A stretch of 64,000 nucleotides of DNA from Melioribacteraceae bacterium 4301-Me (GCA_041538185.1 JBGORM010000006.1:124001-188000), one strand, 5' to 3'; shown: positions 27,113 to 36,313, counted from the first letter of the stretch. The notes: generated by a model from the letters alone, not told the origin. A program made the numbers and translations.

Positions 27113-27730
27113 ATGAAAACAATAATAACATTTTTGTTGTTAGCCGGAATGATTTCGGCGCAAGCAATACATAGATTAACTCCCGGCACAAAAGGCAACA
27201 AAATAATATTGACAATAGAGAACTCGTCAAACGCAACTGATATGACCGATATAAAAACAGTCGTATCAAAACAACTTTCAAGCATTAACTTTCAACTTTC
27301 GGAAAAAGAAATAGAAAAGATAGAGAAGCAAAGCTCCAAAGATGTTGAATTTACTTTTGATGTAAACAGAACGGTAGATATAAATAAAACAGACACATTA
27401 AAATTCTTGATTACGACCAAAGTAGGAAGCTGGACAAAAGAAATATTGATTGGATACGAGTCCCCAACAGAATATAAATTAGAACAGAACTATCCGAATC
27501 CATTTAACCCGGAAACAGTGATAGGTTATCAGTTACCAGTGTCGAGCAAAGTCACATTAAAGATATATGACATACTCGGGAGGGAAGTTGTAACATTGGT
27601 AGATGAAAGACAAGAAGTCGGTTACTACGAAAAGAAATTTAACGCAGAAAACTTAGCAAGTGGAATGTATATCTACAGATTGACTGCTGAAAAAGTAAAT
27701 CTTGTTAAAAAGATGATGGTGCCAAAGTAA
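27113..27730 (+). CDS. Small exported protein with T9SS type A sorting domain
   Basis: The product is 205 residues. A signal peptide (1-17, ending MISAQ) leads to a short unrecognised region (about 20-115). The last 80 residues are a T9SS type A sorting domain: NYPNPFNPETVIGYQLP, YDILGREVVTLVD, SGMYIYRL and a basic end. Such domains direct cargo through the outer membrane and are usually removed or anchored at the surface. Cargo this small is unusual. GGTGGGG lies about nine bases before the ATG. It may act with the two preceding exported proteins. Confidence 0.8.
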   Translation: MKTIITFLLLAGMISAQAIHRLTPGTKGNKIILTIENSSNATDMTDIKTVVSKQLSSINFQLSEKEIEKIEKQSSKDVEFTFDVNRTVDINKTDTLKFLITTKVGSWTKEILIGYESPTEYKLEQNYPNPFNPETVIGYQLPVSSKVTLKIYDILGREVVTLVDERQEVGYYEKKFNAENLASGMYIYRLTAEKVNLVKKMMVPK

Positions 27731-27878
27731 GGGATACGCGTACGGTTGTTGAATTCGTCGCGGCCATAAATTTCGAAGCAGAGCATCAGACACCGGCATT
27801 AATAGATGCAGGCCTTGAAACCGCTTGCAGCTTGGTGTGTGGACTTATATTTTGGGAGATGAAAGAAGCAAATTACAA
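27731..27878 (+). other. Short GC-rich open stretch, possible gene remnant
   Basis: Right after the T9SS gene stop, about 125 bases are clearly richer in G+C than the surroundings. One plus-strand frame stays open from the T9SS gene end into nadA antisense, while both other plus frames and all minus frames are closed. The open frame contains AINFEAEHQTPALIDAGLE. No start codon or ribosome site fits a gene. It could be the remnant of a transferred gene or a repeat. I do not recognise it. Confidence 0.3.
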
Positions 27879-28820
27879 TCACACTACAGCTAACATTCTT
27901 TCAATTGGTAATCTAGCCTTTGAAGCAATTTTTTCAGGCACCTTCACTTCGTATTGCTCATTTAAAAGCGCATAATATAGTTTATCAATTGTTATCATCT
28001 TCATGTATTCGCAAACAGCATTCTCACTTAGCGGAAAAAATCTTGCATCTGGTCTTACTTTTTTTAATCGATGCAAAATACCAATTTCAGTAGCAATTAC
28101 AAATTCACTTTTGTTGGATTTTCTAACGTAATTAATCATGCCCTCAGTAGAAAAAATATGAATATCTTTACAATCGAAATACATTTGTGATTTAAGCATA
28201 CAGGAAGAAGAGCAACCACATTCAGGATGAATTAAAAATTCTGCATCAGGGTGTTCAATACGTGCATTATCAAAATTAATATCACCTATTTTTTCGTGAA
28301 CGTGACACGCACCATTCCAAATTTGCATTTCTCTTCCAGTTACTGCCGAAACATAGTGTCCTAAAAATCTATCAGGCAGAAAAAGTATTTTTTTATCAGG
28401 CGGGATAGAGTTTACTACTTTAACAGCATTAGATGAAGTTACACAGTAATCACTTTCGGCTTTAATTTCAGCGGTAGTGTTCACGTACGAAACCACTACT
28501 GAATCAGGATGCTTTAGTTTCCAGGCTCGTAGTTGTTCTAAAGTTATAGATGCAGCTAAAGAGCAGCCGGCGTTGAGGTCGGGTATTATAACTTTTTTTT
28601 GAGGGGAAATTATTGATGCAGTCTCTGCCATAAAATGAACACCGCAGAAAACGATTAAATCAGCCTCTGTTTTTGATGCTTCAATTGAAAGTCCAAGCGA
28701 ATCACCAACATAATCTGCTACATCTTGAATATCAGGTATTTGATAGTTGTGAGCTAAGATTACTGCATTTTTTTCGGTCTTCAAACGATTTATTTCATTG
28801 ATTATTTCGGTGTGGGTCAT
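27879..28820 (-). CDS. nadA: Quinolinate synthase NadA
   Basis: The product is 313 residues. It condenses iminoaspartate with dihydroxyacetone phosphate to quinolinate in NAD synthesis. The three cysteines that hold the 4Fe-4S cluster can be placed at Cys86 (NAGCSLA), Cys201 (IHPECGCSSSC) and Cys270 (ENAVCEYM). AHNYQIPDIQDVADYVGDS is typical of the N-terminal domain. Its start overlaps the nadC stop by four bases (ATGA), and it is the last gene of nadB-nadC-nadA. Confidence 0.96.
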   Translation of the reverse strand: MTHTEIINEINRLKTEKNAVILAHNYQIPDIQDVADYVGDSLGLSIEASKTEADLIVFCGVHFMAETASIISPQKKVIIPDLNAGCSLAASITLEQLRAWKLKHPDSVVVSYVNTTAEIKAESDYCVTSSNAVKVVNSIPPDKKILFLPDRFLGHYVSAVTGREMQIWNGACHVHEKIGDINFDNARIEHPDAEFLIHPECGCSSSCMLKSQMYFDCKDIHIFSTEGMINYVRKSNKSEFVIATEIGILHRLKKVRPDARFFPLSENAVCEYMKMITIDKLYYALLNEQYEVKVPEKIASKARLPIERMLAVV

Positions 28821-29689
28821 TTTTGTTGTTGCTCCTTTTTATAATTTGGCATTTTACTAACTATATACATACCAATGTCCAAAGCTTTAACAGAGTGGGT
28901 TAAGGCTCCAACTGAAATAAAGTCCACCCCTGTATTAGCAGTTTTTTTAATTTTATCAAGTGTCATTTTGCCTGAGGCTTCTACCAAAGCTTTACTATTG
29001 ATTAATTTGACTGCCTTAGTCATATTTTTTAGACTCATGTTATCAAGCATAATAATGTCTACTTTACAATTCAATGCCTCTTTTACTTCCCTCAAATTTT
29101 TAGTTTCAACTTCTATTTTTACTTTTTTTGGGGATTTCGCTTTAATTTGTTCAACAGCTTTTGTGATGCTTCCCACAGCTTCAATATGATTATCTTTAAT
29201 CATAATAAGATCGTAAAGGCCCATTCTATGATTTTCGCCGCCACCGGTTTTCACTGCGTATTTATCTAAGATTCTTAATCCGGGTGCCGTTTTTCTTGTA
29301 TCAAGAATTTTTGTATTTGTCCCATGTAATTTGTTTACAAATTTTCTTGTTAATGTTGCAATGCCGCTCATCCTTTGTAAAAAATTTAGTGCTGTTCTTT
29401 CACCGCTTAACAGTGCTCTGTAAGAGCCTGTAATTTCTGCAATTGTCATACCCTTATGTATATATGTGCCATCTTTTACAAATTGTTTCCACTTTACTTT
29501 TGGGTCGAGTTGTTGAAAAACTAACTTCGCCACAAATCCACCCGCAATTACCCCCTCTTCTTTAGCAATTAATTTGGCTTTTGCTTTTTTATTAGGTGGT
29601 ATTAAGGAATTTGTAGTAATGTCACCAGTTTTAATATCTTCACGAAGGGCATTGTTAACAATATTTAATATTTCTTTTTTGTTCAGCAT
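28817..29689 (-). CDS. nadC: Nicotinate-nucleotide pyrophosphorylase NadC
   Basis: The product is 290 residues. It converts quinolinate and PRPP to nicotinate mononucleotide. Motifs include EDIKTGDITTNSLIP, SGERTALNFLQRMSGIAT, DTRKTAPGLRILDKYAVKTG and HRMGLYDLIMIKDNH, all typical of the family and covering the PRPP site. It lies between nadB (20-base gap) and nadA (overlap), which fits one transcript for de novo NAD synthesis from aspartate. Confidence 0.96.
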   Translation of the reverse strand: MLNKKEILNIVNNALREDIKTGDITTNSLIPPNKKAKAKLIAKEEGVIAGGFVAKLVFQQLDPKVKWKQFVKDGTYIHKGMTIAEITGSYRALLSGERTALNFLQRMSGIATLTRKFVNKLHGTNTKILDTRKTAPGLRILDKYAVKTGGGENHRMGLYDLIMIKDNHIEAVGSITKAVEQIKAKSPKKVKIEVETKNLREVKEALNCKVDIIMLDNMSLKNMTKAVKLINSKALVEASGKMTLDKIKKTANTGVDFISVGALTHSVKALDIGMYIVSKMPNYKKEQQQK

Positions 29690-29709
29690 GGAATTGCAAT
29701 AGTGCCTTA

Positions 29710-31284
29710 TTAATTGATCTTTTGAAATTTTATAGATTCACCTTTTTTCTGTATAGTTGTACAAATTAGTGTCTTGTCCTCATCTTTAAAATCACTTCTA
29801 ATGTGACAGCCGCGGGTTTCTTTTCTAAATAGTGCAGCGTTAGTGATTAGACTTGCTACTGTAAGTAAGCTTTTGCAACGTGATAAATAAAGCTCGTCTT
29901 CTTGATTTTGAAAATCGATGAATTTTTCTTCTAACTGTTTTTTTGCAGTCGAAAGGCAGTCGTGATTTCTTACAATGCCTACATTATTCGAAAGAATCTC
30001 AGAAATATAGTTCTTACATTGGATATAAATTGGTTTGTTATTTTCATTGACTACAAAGGGAGCTGTTCGTTCAAAAAACTGCTGGTTATTTATTTCTAAA
30101 TCTTTCATATTTTCTACTGCTCTGTTACTGAAAACGAGGCATTCTAAGAGTGAATTGCTTGCTAATCTATTTGCACCATGAACCCCAGAAGATGCTGATT
30201 CACCTACAGAATAAAGTCGTTTTATATTTGTCTGTGCATATATTCCTGTTTTAATCCCCCCAATCATGTAATGAGCAGCTGGGGCTACTGGTACTGGGTC
30301 TTTAGTAATATCAATTCCATATTTAATTGCTTCATTATAGATGTTTGAAAAACGACTTTTAATTTTTTGTGGATCTAAGTGATTTAGTTTTAGGAAGACA
30401 AATTGTTTTTTGGTTTTTTTCATTTCGTTAAATATTGCTGTGGATAGAACATCTCTTGGTGCTAATTCGTTTATTTTTTGTTCGTTTAGGAATCTAACAT
30501 CTTTGTGATTTACAATTATAGCTCCTTCACCCCTTACTGCCTCACTAATTAAAAATGTCTCCCCGCTTTCTGTGTAAAATGAAGTTGGGTGGAATTGTAT
30601 AAATTCCATACTTTCAATTTCAGCGCCTGCTTCGTAGGCTAAGGAAATTCCTTCGCCTGTAGATACGTGTGGATTAGTAGTTCTTGAATAAATTGCAGAT
30701 GCACCACCTGTAGCCAATATAAATGATTTGCCAGTTAACAATAAATTTTCTTTTTGTGATAAATTATAAGCGGATACACCATTGCATTCACCGTCGTTAA
30801 CTAAAAGTTTATGTACAATAGTATTTTCTAAAATATCAATATTCTTTTTCTCTGATATTAGTTTAGTGACAAACTTAACTAATTCTTTTCCAGTAGCATC
30901 TCCGCCAGCGTGCAGAATTCTTCTTTTACAATGTCCGCCCTCAAGTCCAAAGCTAATTTCTCCATTTTTGTTTTTGTCGAACGGCATACCCATGTTTATT
31001 AATTCAATAATTTGTTGTCTGCCCTCTTCTACTAAAATTTTTACAGCTTCTGGTTTACACAACCCTCGGCCTGCTTTTATTGTGTCTGCATAATGCTCTT
31101 CTGTGCTGTCGTTGGGACTAATTGCTGCTGCAATACCGCCCTGCGCCCAATATGAATTGCTGATTTGAAGCGTCGATTTTGAAACTATTAAAACTTTGCC
31201 ATACTTACTTGCTTTTAGCGCAGTATGTAAGCCTGCAAGTCCACAGCCAATTATTACATAATCATACTTTAAAACTCTACTCAT
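29710..31284 (-). CDS. nadB: L-aspartate oxidase NadB
   Basis: The product is 524 residues. It oxidises aspartate to iminoaspartate with FAD. The dinucleotide-binding motif is IIGCGLAGLHTAL at the N-terminus. GGHCKRRILHAGGDATG and QFHPTSFY are active-site and FAD-site segments of the succinate dehydrogenase/NadB family, and APAAHYMIGGIKT matches too. It is the first gene of nadBCA. A TAACTTTG box on the minus strand at 31306-31313 fits a promoter 22 bases upstream of the ATG. Confidence 0.95.
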   Translation of the reverse strand: MSRVLKYDYVIIGCGLAGLHTALKASKYGKVLIVSKSTLQISNSYWAQGGIAAAISPNDSTEEHYADTIKAGRGLCKPEAVKILVEEGRQQIIELINMGMPFDKNKNGEISFGLEGGHCKRRILHAGGDATGKELVKFVTKLISEKKNIDILENTIVHKLLVNDGECNGVSAYNLSQKENLLLTGKSFILATGGASAIYSRTTNPHVSTGEGISLAYEAGAEIESMEFIQFHPTSFYTESGETFLISEAVRGEGAIIVNHKDVRFLNEQKINELAPRDVLSTAIFNEMKKTKKQFVFLKLNHLDPQKIKSRFSNIYNEAIKYGIDITKDPVPVAPAAHYMIGGIKTGIYAQTNIKRLYSVGESASSGVHGANRLASNSLLECLVFSNRAVENMKDLEINNQQFFERTAPFVVNENNKPIYIQCKNYISEILSNNVGIVRNHDCLSTAKKQLEEKFIDFQNQEDELYLSRCKSLLTVASLITNAALFRKETRGCHIRSDFKDEDKTLICTTIQKKGESIKFQKIN

Positions 31285-31305
31285 GATAAATTATTTTTTT
31301 AGAAG

Positions 31306-31313
31306 CAAAGTTA
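31306..31313 (-). promoter_or_regulatory. Candidate -7 promoter box of the nad operon
   Basis: On the minus strand the sequence TAACTTTG matches the Bacteroidetes -7 consensus TAnnTTTG. It lies 22 bases before the nadB ATG, giving a short 5' leader. A clear TTTG -33 partner was not seen at the usual spacing. No NadR or NrtR operator was recognised. Confidence 0.4.
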
Positions 31314-31506
31314 TAAAATTTTGTTAAGATAACTTATTAATTGACAGCTTATTTGATTTTTTATGTCGAGCAGGAGTTTAGGTTATCGATATCTATCAAA
31401 AACAGCTTTTTTATTTTAAGAATGGTTTGAAATTAATGTTTCAAATAATGATTGATGCAAAATTTATGTTGGTTTTTGATGTGCCTGTTAAATTAGAGTT
31501 TAATGA

Positions 31507-31543
31507 ATAAAAAACCCAGCCTTAATTAATTTAAAGCTGGGTT
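31507..31543 (-). terminator. Rho-independent terminator after rlpA
   Basis: On the minus strand AACCCAGC (31543-31536) and GCTGGGTT (31520-31513) form an 8-base stem with a 15-base loop. A T-rich run follows immediately (complement of 31507-31512). It lies 24 bases past the rlpA stop. Confidence 0.8.
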
Positions 31544-31566
31544 CTATTTCTCATTTGTTTTTTATT

Positions 31567-32067
31567 TTAATTTAGTGTTAATGCTGGTGAAGTATTAAAT
31601 GGAAGAAGCACTTCCTTTACGCTAACCTTAATAACGCCTCGTCTTATCATTCCAAGTGCTAATGCAGTCCCTTTAGAAAGATCAAGGTCTCTGCCTTCAA
31701 TGTAAGGGCCTCTATCGTTTATTCTAACAAGAGCAGATTTTCCATTTTTTAGGTTGGTGACCAACAGCATTGTACCAAAGGGTAAAGATTTATGGGCAGC
31801 TGTAAGAGCCATTTGGTCATAAATTTCACCGTTAGCTGTAAGTCTACCATGAAAGCCTGGACCGTACCATGAGGCTATCATTTTCCCTTTATCTTTTAAT
31901 TTTACAGAAAAAAGATTCGGTGAAGCATCTTTACTTATTGAATTAGTAGTTGCATCATTATATTCAATGGCAGAAGTATCGGATACCCCTGTAAAACCGA
32001 TACTTGCAGCTATAAATGTAATGATGATTACTAACCTGCTTGCACAGGCAAGTTTTAACTTACTCAA
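31567..32067 (-). CDS. rlpA: RlpA-like lytic transglycosylase, double-psi beta-barrel only
   Basis: The product is 166 residues. A membrane-targeting segment (about 8-28) is followed by a double-psi beta-barrel domain (about 62-155): ASWYGPGFHGRLTANGE, TAAHKSLPFGT and VRINDRGPYIEGRDLDLS. These are conserved RlpA positions, including the catalytic-type His and Asp. RlpA proteins cleave naked peptidoglycan strands at the septum. The C-terminal SPOR domain of the Pseudomonas protein is missing, which is common for short RlpA proteins. It is monocistronic and ends in its own terminator. Confidence 0.88.
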   Translation of the reverse strand: MSKLKLACASRLVIIITFIAASIGFTGVSDTSAIEYNDATTNSISKDASPNLFSVKLKDKGKMIASWYGPGFHGRLTANGEIYDQMALTAAHKSLPFGTMLLVTNLKNGKSALVRINDRGPYIEGRDLDLSKGTALALGMIRRGVIKVSVKEVLLPFNTSPALTLN

Positions 32068-32601
32068 TATTACCTCTCTTATTTGTTATACATACCTAAT
32101 TGTTGTTATAAAAATTTGGCGTAGTAAAAAGCAACCAGTTAAAAACCTATATTGCTAAGTGAGCAGGAAAAAGTGGGTGTGCAGACCCGAATTTAACATT
32201 AGAATTAAATGATAAGTATAGAGTGTAAGCAAGAATACTTTTACCTAAGTTAAATGATGGTATAGACTGCAGTAGGTGAATAGTTTCCCATATCATTTTT
32301 TTAGAATTATATGTCACTAATTCTTTTTTCATTAAAACTCTAACTAATGTAACTTTCTCTCTAAATTTGATGGACTAATTTAGGTAATTTATCCTGTACT
32401 ACAAAAGAAAATTTTTGTGTTTCATTTAAGTATTAACAATTAATATGTTAGCTAAAAATTAATTTAGTTGTAGTGGATTGAGTATTCCTGCATTTTTTAC
32501 AAATCATGGAAGTATTAAATCAATTTTTTAGATAATTTTGGGTGGTATTTTTAAGTTCATTTATCTTGCAAAAATTTTTGATATAGGCATAAAGTGAAAT
32601 A
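32068..32601. other. Gene-free interval between rlpA and the DUF4922 gene
   Basis: The genes on either side are divergent, so promoters for both should be here. A minus-strand frame of 61 codons (32147-32332) has no ribosome site and no family features. I see no recognisable structured RNA, repeat or strong promoter match. Confidence 0.5.
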
Positions 32602-33612
32602 ATGATTAAGAAAATTATTGATATCAAGAACTTAAAGACGCAGAACAATGGTTTATTCAGTGAAGCTGTCAAGAACTTTTTTTATATACAATTAGAGAAA
32701 TGGGACCTTCTAAAACAAAATATCCAAAATTTAAAGGAGGTTAAGACAAAGGAATTTAACTTTGGTTTATATGATATAATAGCTCAGTTTAATCCCGCTC
32801 GCATAAAATCTACTACTGCTGCTGTTGATAAAGATTCTATAGAAAACAGAAAATGTTTTTTGTGTCTCGATAATTTACCAGCTGAACAAATAGCGTTACC
32901 TTATGAAAAAAACTATTTAATTTTATGCAATCCATATCCAATTTTTCCAGAGCATTTTACAATTGTGAGAACCCGGCATAAACCTCAGACAATTGTGGGT
33001 GCTTTTGGTGATTTGTTGAACCTTACAAAAGATTTAAGTAAGTATTTTGTGGTTTTTTATAATGGTCCCCAATGTGGTGCTTCTGCACCTGACCACATGC
33101 ATTTTCAGGCGGCTACTAATGGAATTATGCCTCTTGAAAAAAACTATTATCAAATTAAGCAAGAACTCTCAACATGCATTTTTAAAAATGATAAATTAGA
33201 AATTTACTGTGTAGAAAAATATCCGGCTAAGTTTTTTTTATTCGAGTCTGATAGCAAAGGAGAACTACTTTACGCATTCAAAATTTTTTTCAATAACTAT
33301 AGAAAAATATCTTCCTCTAAGCCAGAACCAATGTTTAATATTCTTAGCAAATTTGAAAAAGAAAAATGGCATGTTTTTATCTTTCCAAGATTAAAACATC
33401 GCCCCACTTACTATTTCGAAAAGAACGAAAATAATTTTGCTATTAGTCCAGCCGCGGTTGATCTTTCCGGGCTGCTAATTGTACCTCGTGAAAATGATTT
33501 TAATAGGCTAACAAGTCAGATAGTACTTGACGTTTACAAGCAGGTAACTTTAACTACTGAATACTTTGAGTACCTGAAAAAGAAATTAAAGGAAGTTTTT
33601 GCGGCTAAGTGA
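32602..33612 (+). CDS. DUF4922 / HIT-like nucleotidyltransferase family protein
   Basis: The product is 336 residues. CFLCLDNLPAEQIALPY and LCNPYPIFPEHFTIV are typical of the DUF4922 region. The motif SAPDHMHFQA fits the HxHxQ active site of HIT-superfamily nucleotidyltransferases such as GalT, ATP adenylyltransferase and GDP-hexose phosphorylases. The second half (about 200-336) is a shorter repeat-like domain with the conserved HVFIFPRLKHRPTYY. It probably transfers or phosphorolyses a nucleotide-linked substrate; the substrate is unknown. No operon partner is adjacent. Confidence 0.75.
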   Translation: MIKKIIDIKNLKTQNNGLFSEAVKNFFYIQLEKWDLLKQNIQNLKEVKTKEFNFGLYDIIAQFNPARIKSTTAAVDKDSIENRKCFLCLDNLPAEQIALPYEKNYLILCNPYPIFPEHFTIVRTRHKPQTIVGAFGDLLNLTKDLSKYFVVFYNGPQCGASAPDHMHFQAATNGIMPLEKNYYQIKQELSTCIFKNDKLEIYCVEKYPAKFFLFESDSKGELLYAFKIFFNNYRKISSSKPEPMFNILSKFEKEKWHVFIFPRLKHRPTYYFEKNENNFAISPAAVDLSGLLIVPRENDFNRLTSQIVLDVYKQVTLTTEYFEYLKKKLKEVFAAK

Positions 33613-33829
33613 TATTTGACTAACTGGAAAAGTGTATAATAAATTTAGCTAATGCGAATCCTCATTTTGTTTGCTCCCAACTAACAAAGTAATTTATTAT
33701 TTATTATTTATGATTTTAGATTATAGACCCGTAAGGAAAATTTTTTAGTGAAAAATTTGGGTTAAATTTTCAAATGAAAAGTTGTTTGAGTCATTTTAAT
33801 TTGGGTAGCATTAAGTATTATTAAGATGA
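33613..33829. other. Intergenic AT-rich stretch
   Basis: No gene, promoter consensus or repeat was recognised in this part. It leads into the MITE-like element at 33830-33953. Confidence 0.4.
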
Positions 33830-33953
33830 GACTGTTCAAAAAAGAAATAAAGATAAATTTTATCCCAGCAGTTTTATGAATTAAAGCTTTATTTCTAATA
33901 AAAATTTATTTCTTATTCTCGCATAAGCATAAAATTTACTTTTTTGAACAGTC
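33830..33953. mobile_element. MITE-like 124-bp palindromic element
   Basis: The ends are perfect 15-base inverted repeats: GACTGTTCAAAAAAG at 33830-33844 and its complement at 33939-33953. The homology continues inward as TAAATTTTAT, reached on the left after nine extra bases, so each arm is about 25 bases. The interior is AT-rich and non-coding. This is what a miniature inverted-repeat transposable element or the fused ends of a deleted insertion sequence looks like. A target-site duplication is not obvious. It lies 15 bases past the stop of the C1B peptidase gene. Confidence 0.6.
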
Positions 33954-33968
33954 ATAATAGTTTACGAG

Positions 33969-35111
33969 TTAAATGCCCAATTTCAATCGAATATCTTTCG
34001 GGATAGCATCTTTGTGAACCATAATTGCAATTGTTCTAAGTCTTACAAATGGTTCAGAAAGATACCAATAACCATCATATTTTTTATCTTTTGTGCCCCA
34101 CGAATTTTTTGTGTAATAGAATTTTGTGCCTGCTTGATCTTTTGCTAGACCAGTTATGTGCATAAGATGGTCATCTGTAGTAGTATAATTGTCGTATGCT
34201 TTTTGTCGCTCTTCTTGCGTAATATTTTGTTCTTTTTCAGGGCCTGTCTTAGCTGTATCATTTTCAACTGGAACTACTGCATATCCTTCTTTACGATAAA
34301 AATTGTCGCTGCCAACATCGCCGTCCCATGCAACTGAATAGCCGTTAGCTAAGGCATTATCCATAATTTTAATTAGTTCATCAATTGGAACGTTGTAATA
34401 TTTGCCTTCAGCCCAATTATCAGGTACTTCTAGTTCAAAGCTAGTGTAAAATGGGTGATGTGTGTAAGATGTTATTTCAACATAATCTTTAGTATTTATA
34501 CCCAGACTTTCAGCAAAGCTTTTGGGTGTATAAGTTTTTCCTTTGTATTCAAAAGATTGTGGTACTTTTCCAAAGTAAATATCTAAAATAGCATTCACAA
34601 TCTCTTTATAATGCTGAGTGATTTTATGTTGTTTTACAATAGTATCTAAAACAGATTTTAGTATGGCATCTAATTCAAAGTTATCGTGGAGCGAGTCACC
34701 TGGTTCCAAACCTGGATAAACATTTTCAGGAACAGCTCCGTAAGTGTCAAAAATTTTTAGAACATCGTGAGCTTGTCCACCTGGTCCAAAATTGGTCAAT
34801 CCATGATATCTCACATATCTTTCGGCTTTAAGTGGATAAGTATACCTTACGTTAAACATTTCTGAAAGGTTATAAATGCCTTTTCCCATCCGCATCAATT
34901 CACTTTCAAGGAAAGATTGTGTAGCAAAATCCCAACATGTTCCAGTTCTTGCCTGGTTTTTTACTGGGGTTGTGCCTACTTCATAAATCATTGTGAATAT
35001 ATGCCTATCTTTTTTTTCTTTGTTGTCGTCTTTGTTTTTATTTTGTGAATTAATTGTGGCGACAGCAAACATTAAAATCATAACTGCGTAAAACATGTTT
35101 TTTATTTTCAT
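33969..35111 (-). CDS. Exported C1B cysteine peptidase (aminopeptidase C/bleomycin hydrolase type)
   Basis: The product is 380 residues. A signal peptide (about 1-22) precedes a papain-like domain with a complete catalytic set: Cys59 in ARTGTCWDFAT, His318 in HLMHITGLA and Asn336 in YTKNSWGTK. GPGGQAHDVLKIFDTYGAVPE and the insertion patterns resemble PepC/bleomycin hydrolase. The full-length enzyme is about 450 residues, so this exported form is shorter. AGGAGGT lies at good distance before the ATG. It is probably a periplasmic or outer-surface peptidase. Confidence 0.86.
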   Translation of the reverse strand: MKIKNMFYAVMILMFAVATINSQNKNKDDNKEKKDRHIFTMIYEVGTTPVKNQARTGTCWDFATQSFLESELMRMGKGIYNLSEMFNVRYTYPLKAERYVRYHGLTNFGPGGQAHDVLKIFDTYGAVPENVYPGLEPGDSLHDNFELDAILKSVLDTIVKQHKITQHYKEIVNAILDIYFGKVPQSFEYKGKTYTPKSFAESLGINTKDYVEITSYTHHPFYTSFELEVPDNWAEGKYYNVPIDELIKIMDNALANGYSVAWDGDVGSDNFYRKEGYAVVPVENDTAKTGPEKEQNITQEERQKAYDNYTTTDDHLMHITGLAKDQAGTKFYYTKNSWGTKDKKYDGYWYLSEPFVRLRTIAIMVHKDAIPKDIRLKLGI

Positions 35112-35278
35112 TTTACCTCCTGTGTTAAGAGAATATTAATTAAAGAGGTATTAATTTATCAATTATGTATCTTAAATAGAAGGGAAGGAAATAATTGAGT
35201 TGGGTAAAAACTTTTCTTTGCTTTTTTCGGTTGACACATATAATTTTTCCAATGAGATAAACAATAAGGGGATTGATA

Positions 35279-36313
35279 ATGAAAATTTCGGTTAAATATT
35301 TCCTATTAGTTTTTATTTGGTTTTTTTTAGTGGTTTCTTACGCACAGAGCAATCATAAATTTGGGATTGCACTGCACGGCGGTGCCGGCACGATTCTTAA
35401 GAAATACATGACACCCGAAAAAGAAAAAGCCTACCATGACAAGCTTCAGGAAGCACTTGAGAAAGGATACTCAATCTTAGAAAATGGCGGCAGCAGTCTG
35501 GATGCAGTTGAAGCCGCTATAAACATTATGGAAGATTCACCTTTGTTTAATGCAGGCAAAGGAGCAGTGTTTACTGCTAATGGAATCAATGAACTCGATG
35601 CTTCAATAATGGATGGAAAAACTTTGAAAGCTGGTGCTGTTGCACGGGTTTCTCACATTAAAAATCCAATTTCGCTTGCAAGAATGGTAATGGAAAAATC
35701 CCCTCACGTACTTTTGGTTGGCGACGGTGCGGAACAATTCGCTAAAGAGCATGGAGTTAAACTTGTTGACAGTAAATACTTTTTTACCAAGGAAAGATGG
35801 GATGCTCTTCAAAAGATAAAAGAACAGGAAAAAAAACAAAGGCAAAACAAAACAGGGTTCCTCCCAAAACCAATTTATTCAGAACCATTAGATGAAATGT
35901 TCGGCACTGTGGGAGTAGTAGCATTGGATAAAAACGGAAACCTTGCAGCAGGTACTTCAACCGGGGGAATGACCAACAAACTCTACGGAAGAGTTGGCGA
36001 TTCACCCATTATTGGTGCTGGTACTTATGCCAATAACAGAACATGCGCCGTTTCTGGAACTGGCTGGGGTGAATTTTTTATTCGACTTAACGTTGCAAAA
36101 GATATTTCTGATTTGATGGAATATAAAGGAATGAGTTTGAAAGATGCTGCAGATGAAGTGATTATGAAAAAACTTCCGGCTTTAGGCGGCGATGGAGGTG
36201 TAATTGCAATTGACAAAGATGGAAACATCGCAATGCCATTTAATACCGAAGGCATGTACCGCGCTTATCACATTGAAGGAAGCGAACCTGTAATTAAATT
36301 TTATAAGCAATAA
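35279..36313 (+). CDS. Exported isoaspartyl peptidase/L-asparaginase (Ntn hydrolase)
   Basis: The product is 344 residues when started at the ATG at 35279; a TTG six bases earlier is less likely. A signal peptide (about 1-22, ending VSYAQS) leads to HGGAGT and then to the autocleavage site GTVGVVALD, whose Thr (about 210) becomes the nucleophile of the beta subunit. GAGTYANN and GTGWGEFFIR match the IaaA/plant-type asparaginase family. It hydrolyses beta-aspartyl dipeptides and asparagine. Export suggests a periplasmic role in peptide use, like the neighbouring C1B peptidase. The two genes are divergent. Confidence 0.88.
   Translation: MKISVKYFLLVFIWFFLVVSYAQSNHKFGIALHGGAGTILKKYMTPEKEKAYHDKLQEALEKGYSILENGGSSLDAVEAAINIMEDSPLFNAGKGAVFTANGINELDASIMDGKTLKAGAVARVSHIKNPISLARMVMEKSPHVLLVGDGAEQFAKEHGVKLVDSKYFFTKERWDALQKIKEQEKKQRQNKTGFLPKPIYSEPLDEMFGTVGVVALDKNGNLAAGTSTGGMTNKLYGRVGDSPIIGAGTYANNRTCAVSGTGWGEFFIRLNVAKDISDLMEYKGMSLKDAADEVIMKKLPALGGDGGVIAIDKDGNIAMPFNTEGMYRAYHIEGSEPVIKFYKQ

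Noticed and set aside
32147..32332. Minus-strand open frame of 61 codons between rlpA and the DUF4922 gene
   Set aside because: No ribosome site, no signal or domain features, and no neighbour on the same strand to couple with.
33900..33953. Right arm of the palindromic element as a simple terminator of the C1B peptidase gene
   Set aside because: The perfect 15-base match to a distant left arm, about 95 bases apart, fits a mobile-element end better than a terminator stem, although it could still slow transcription.
35231..35244. TTGACA close to TATAAT upstream of the isoaspartyl peptidase gene
   Set aside because: Only two bases separate the hexamers, so they cannot form one promoter.
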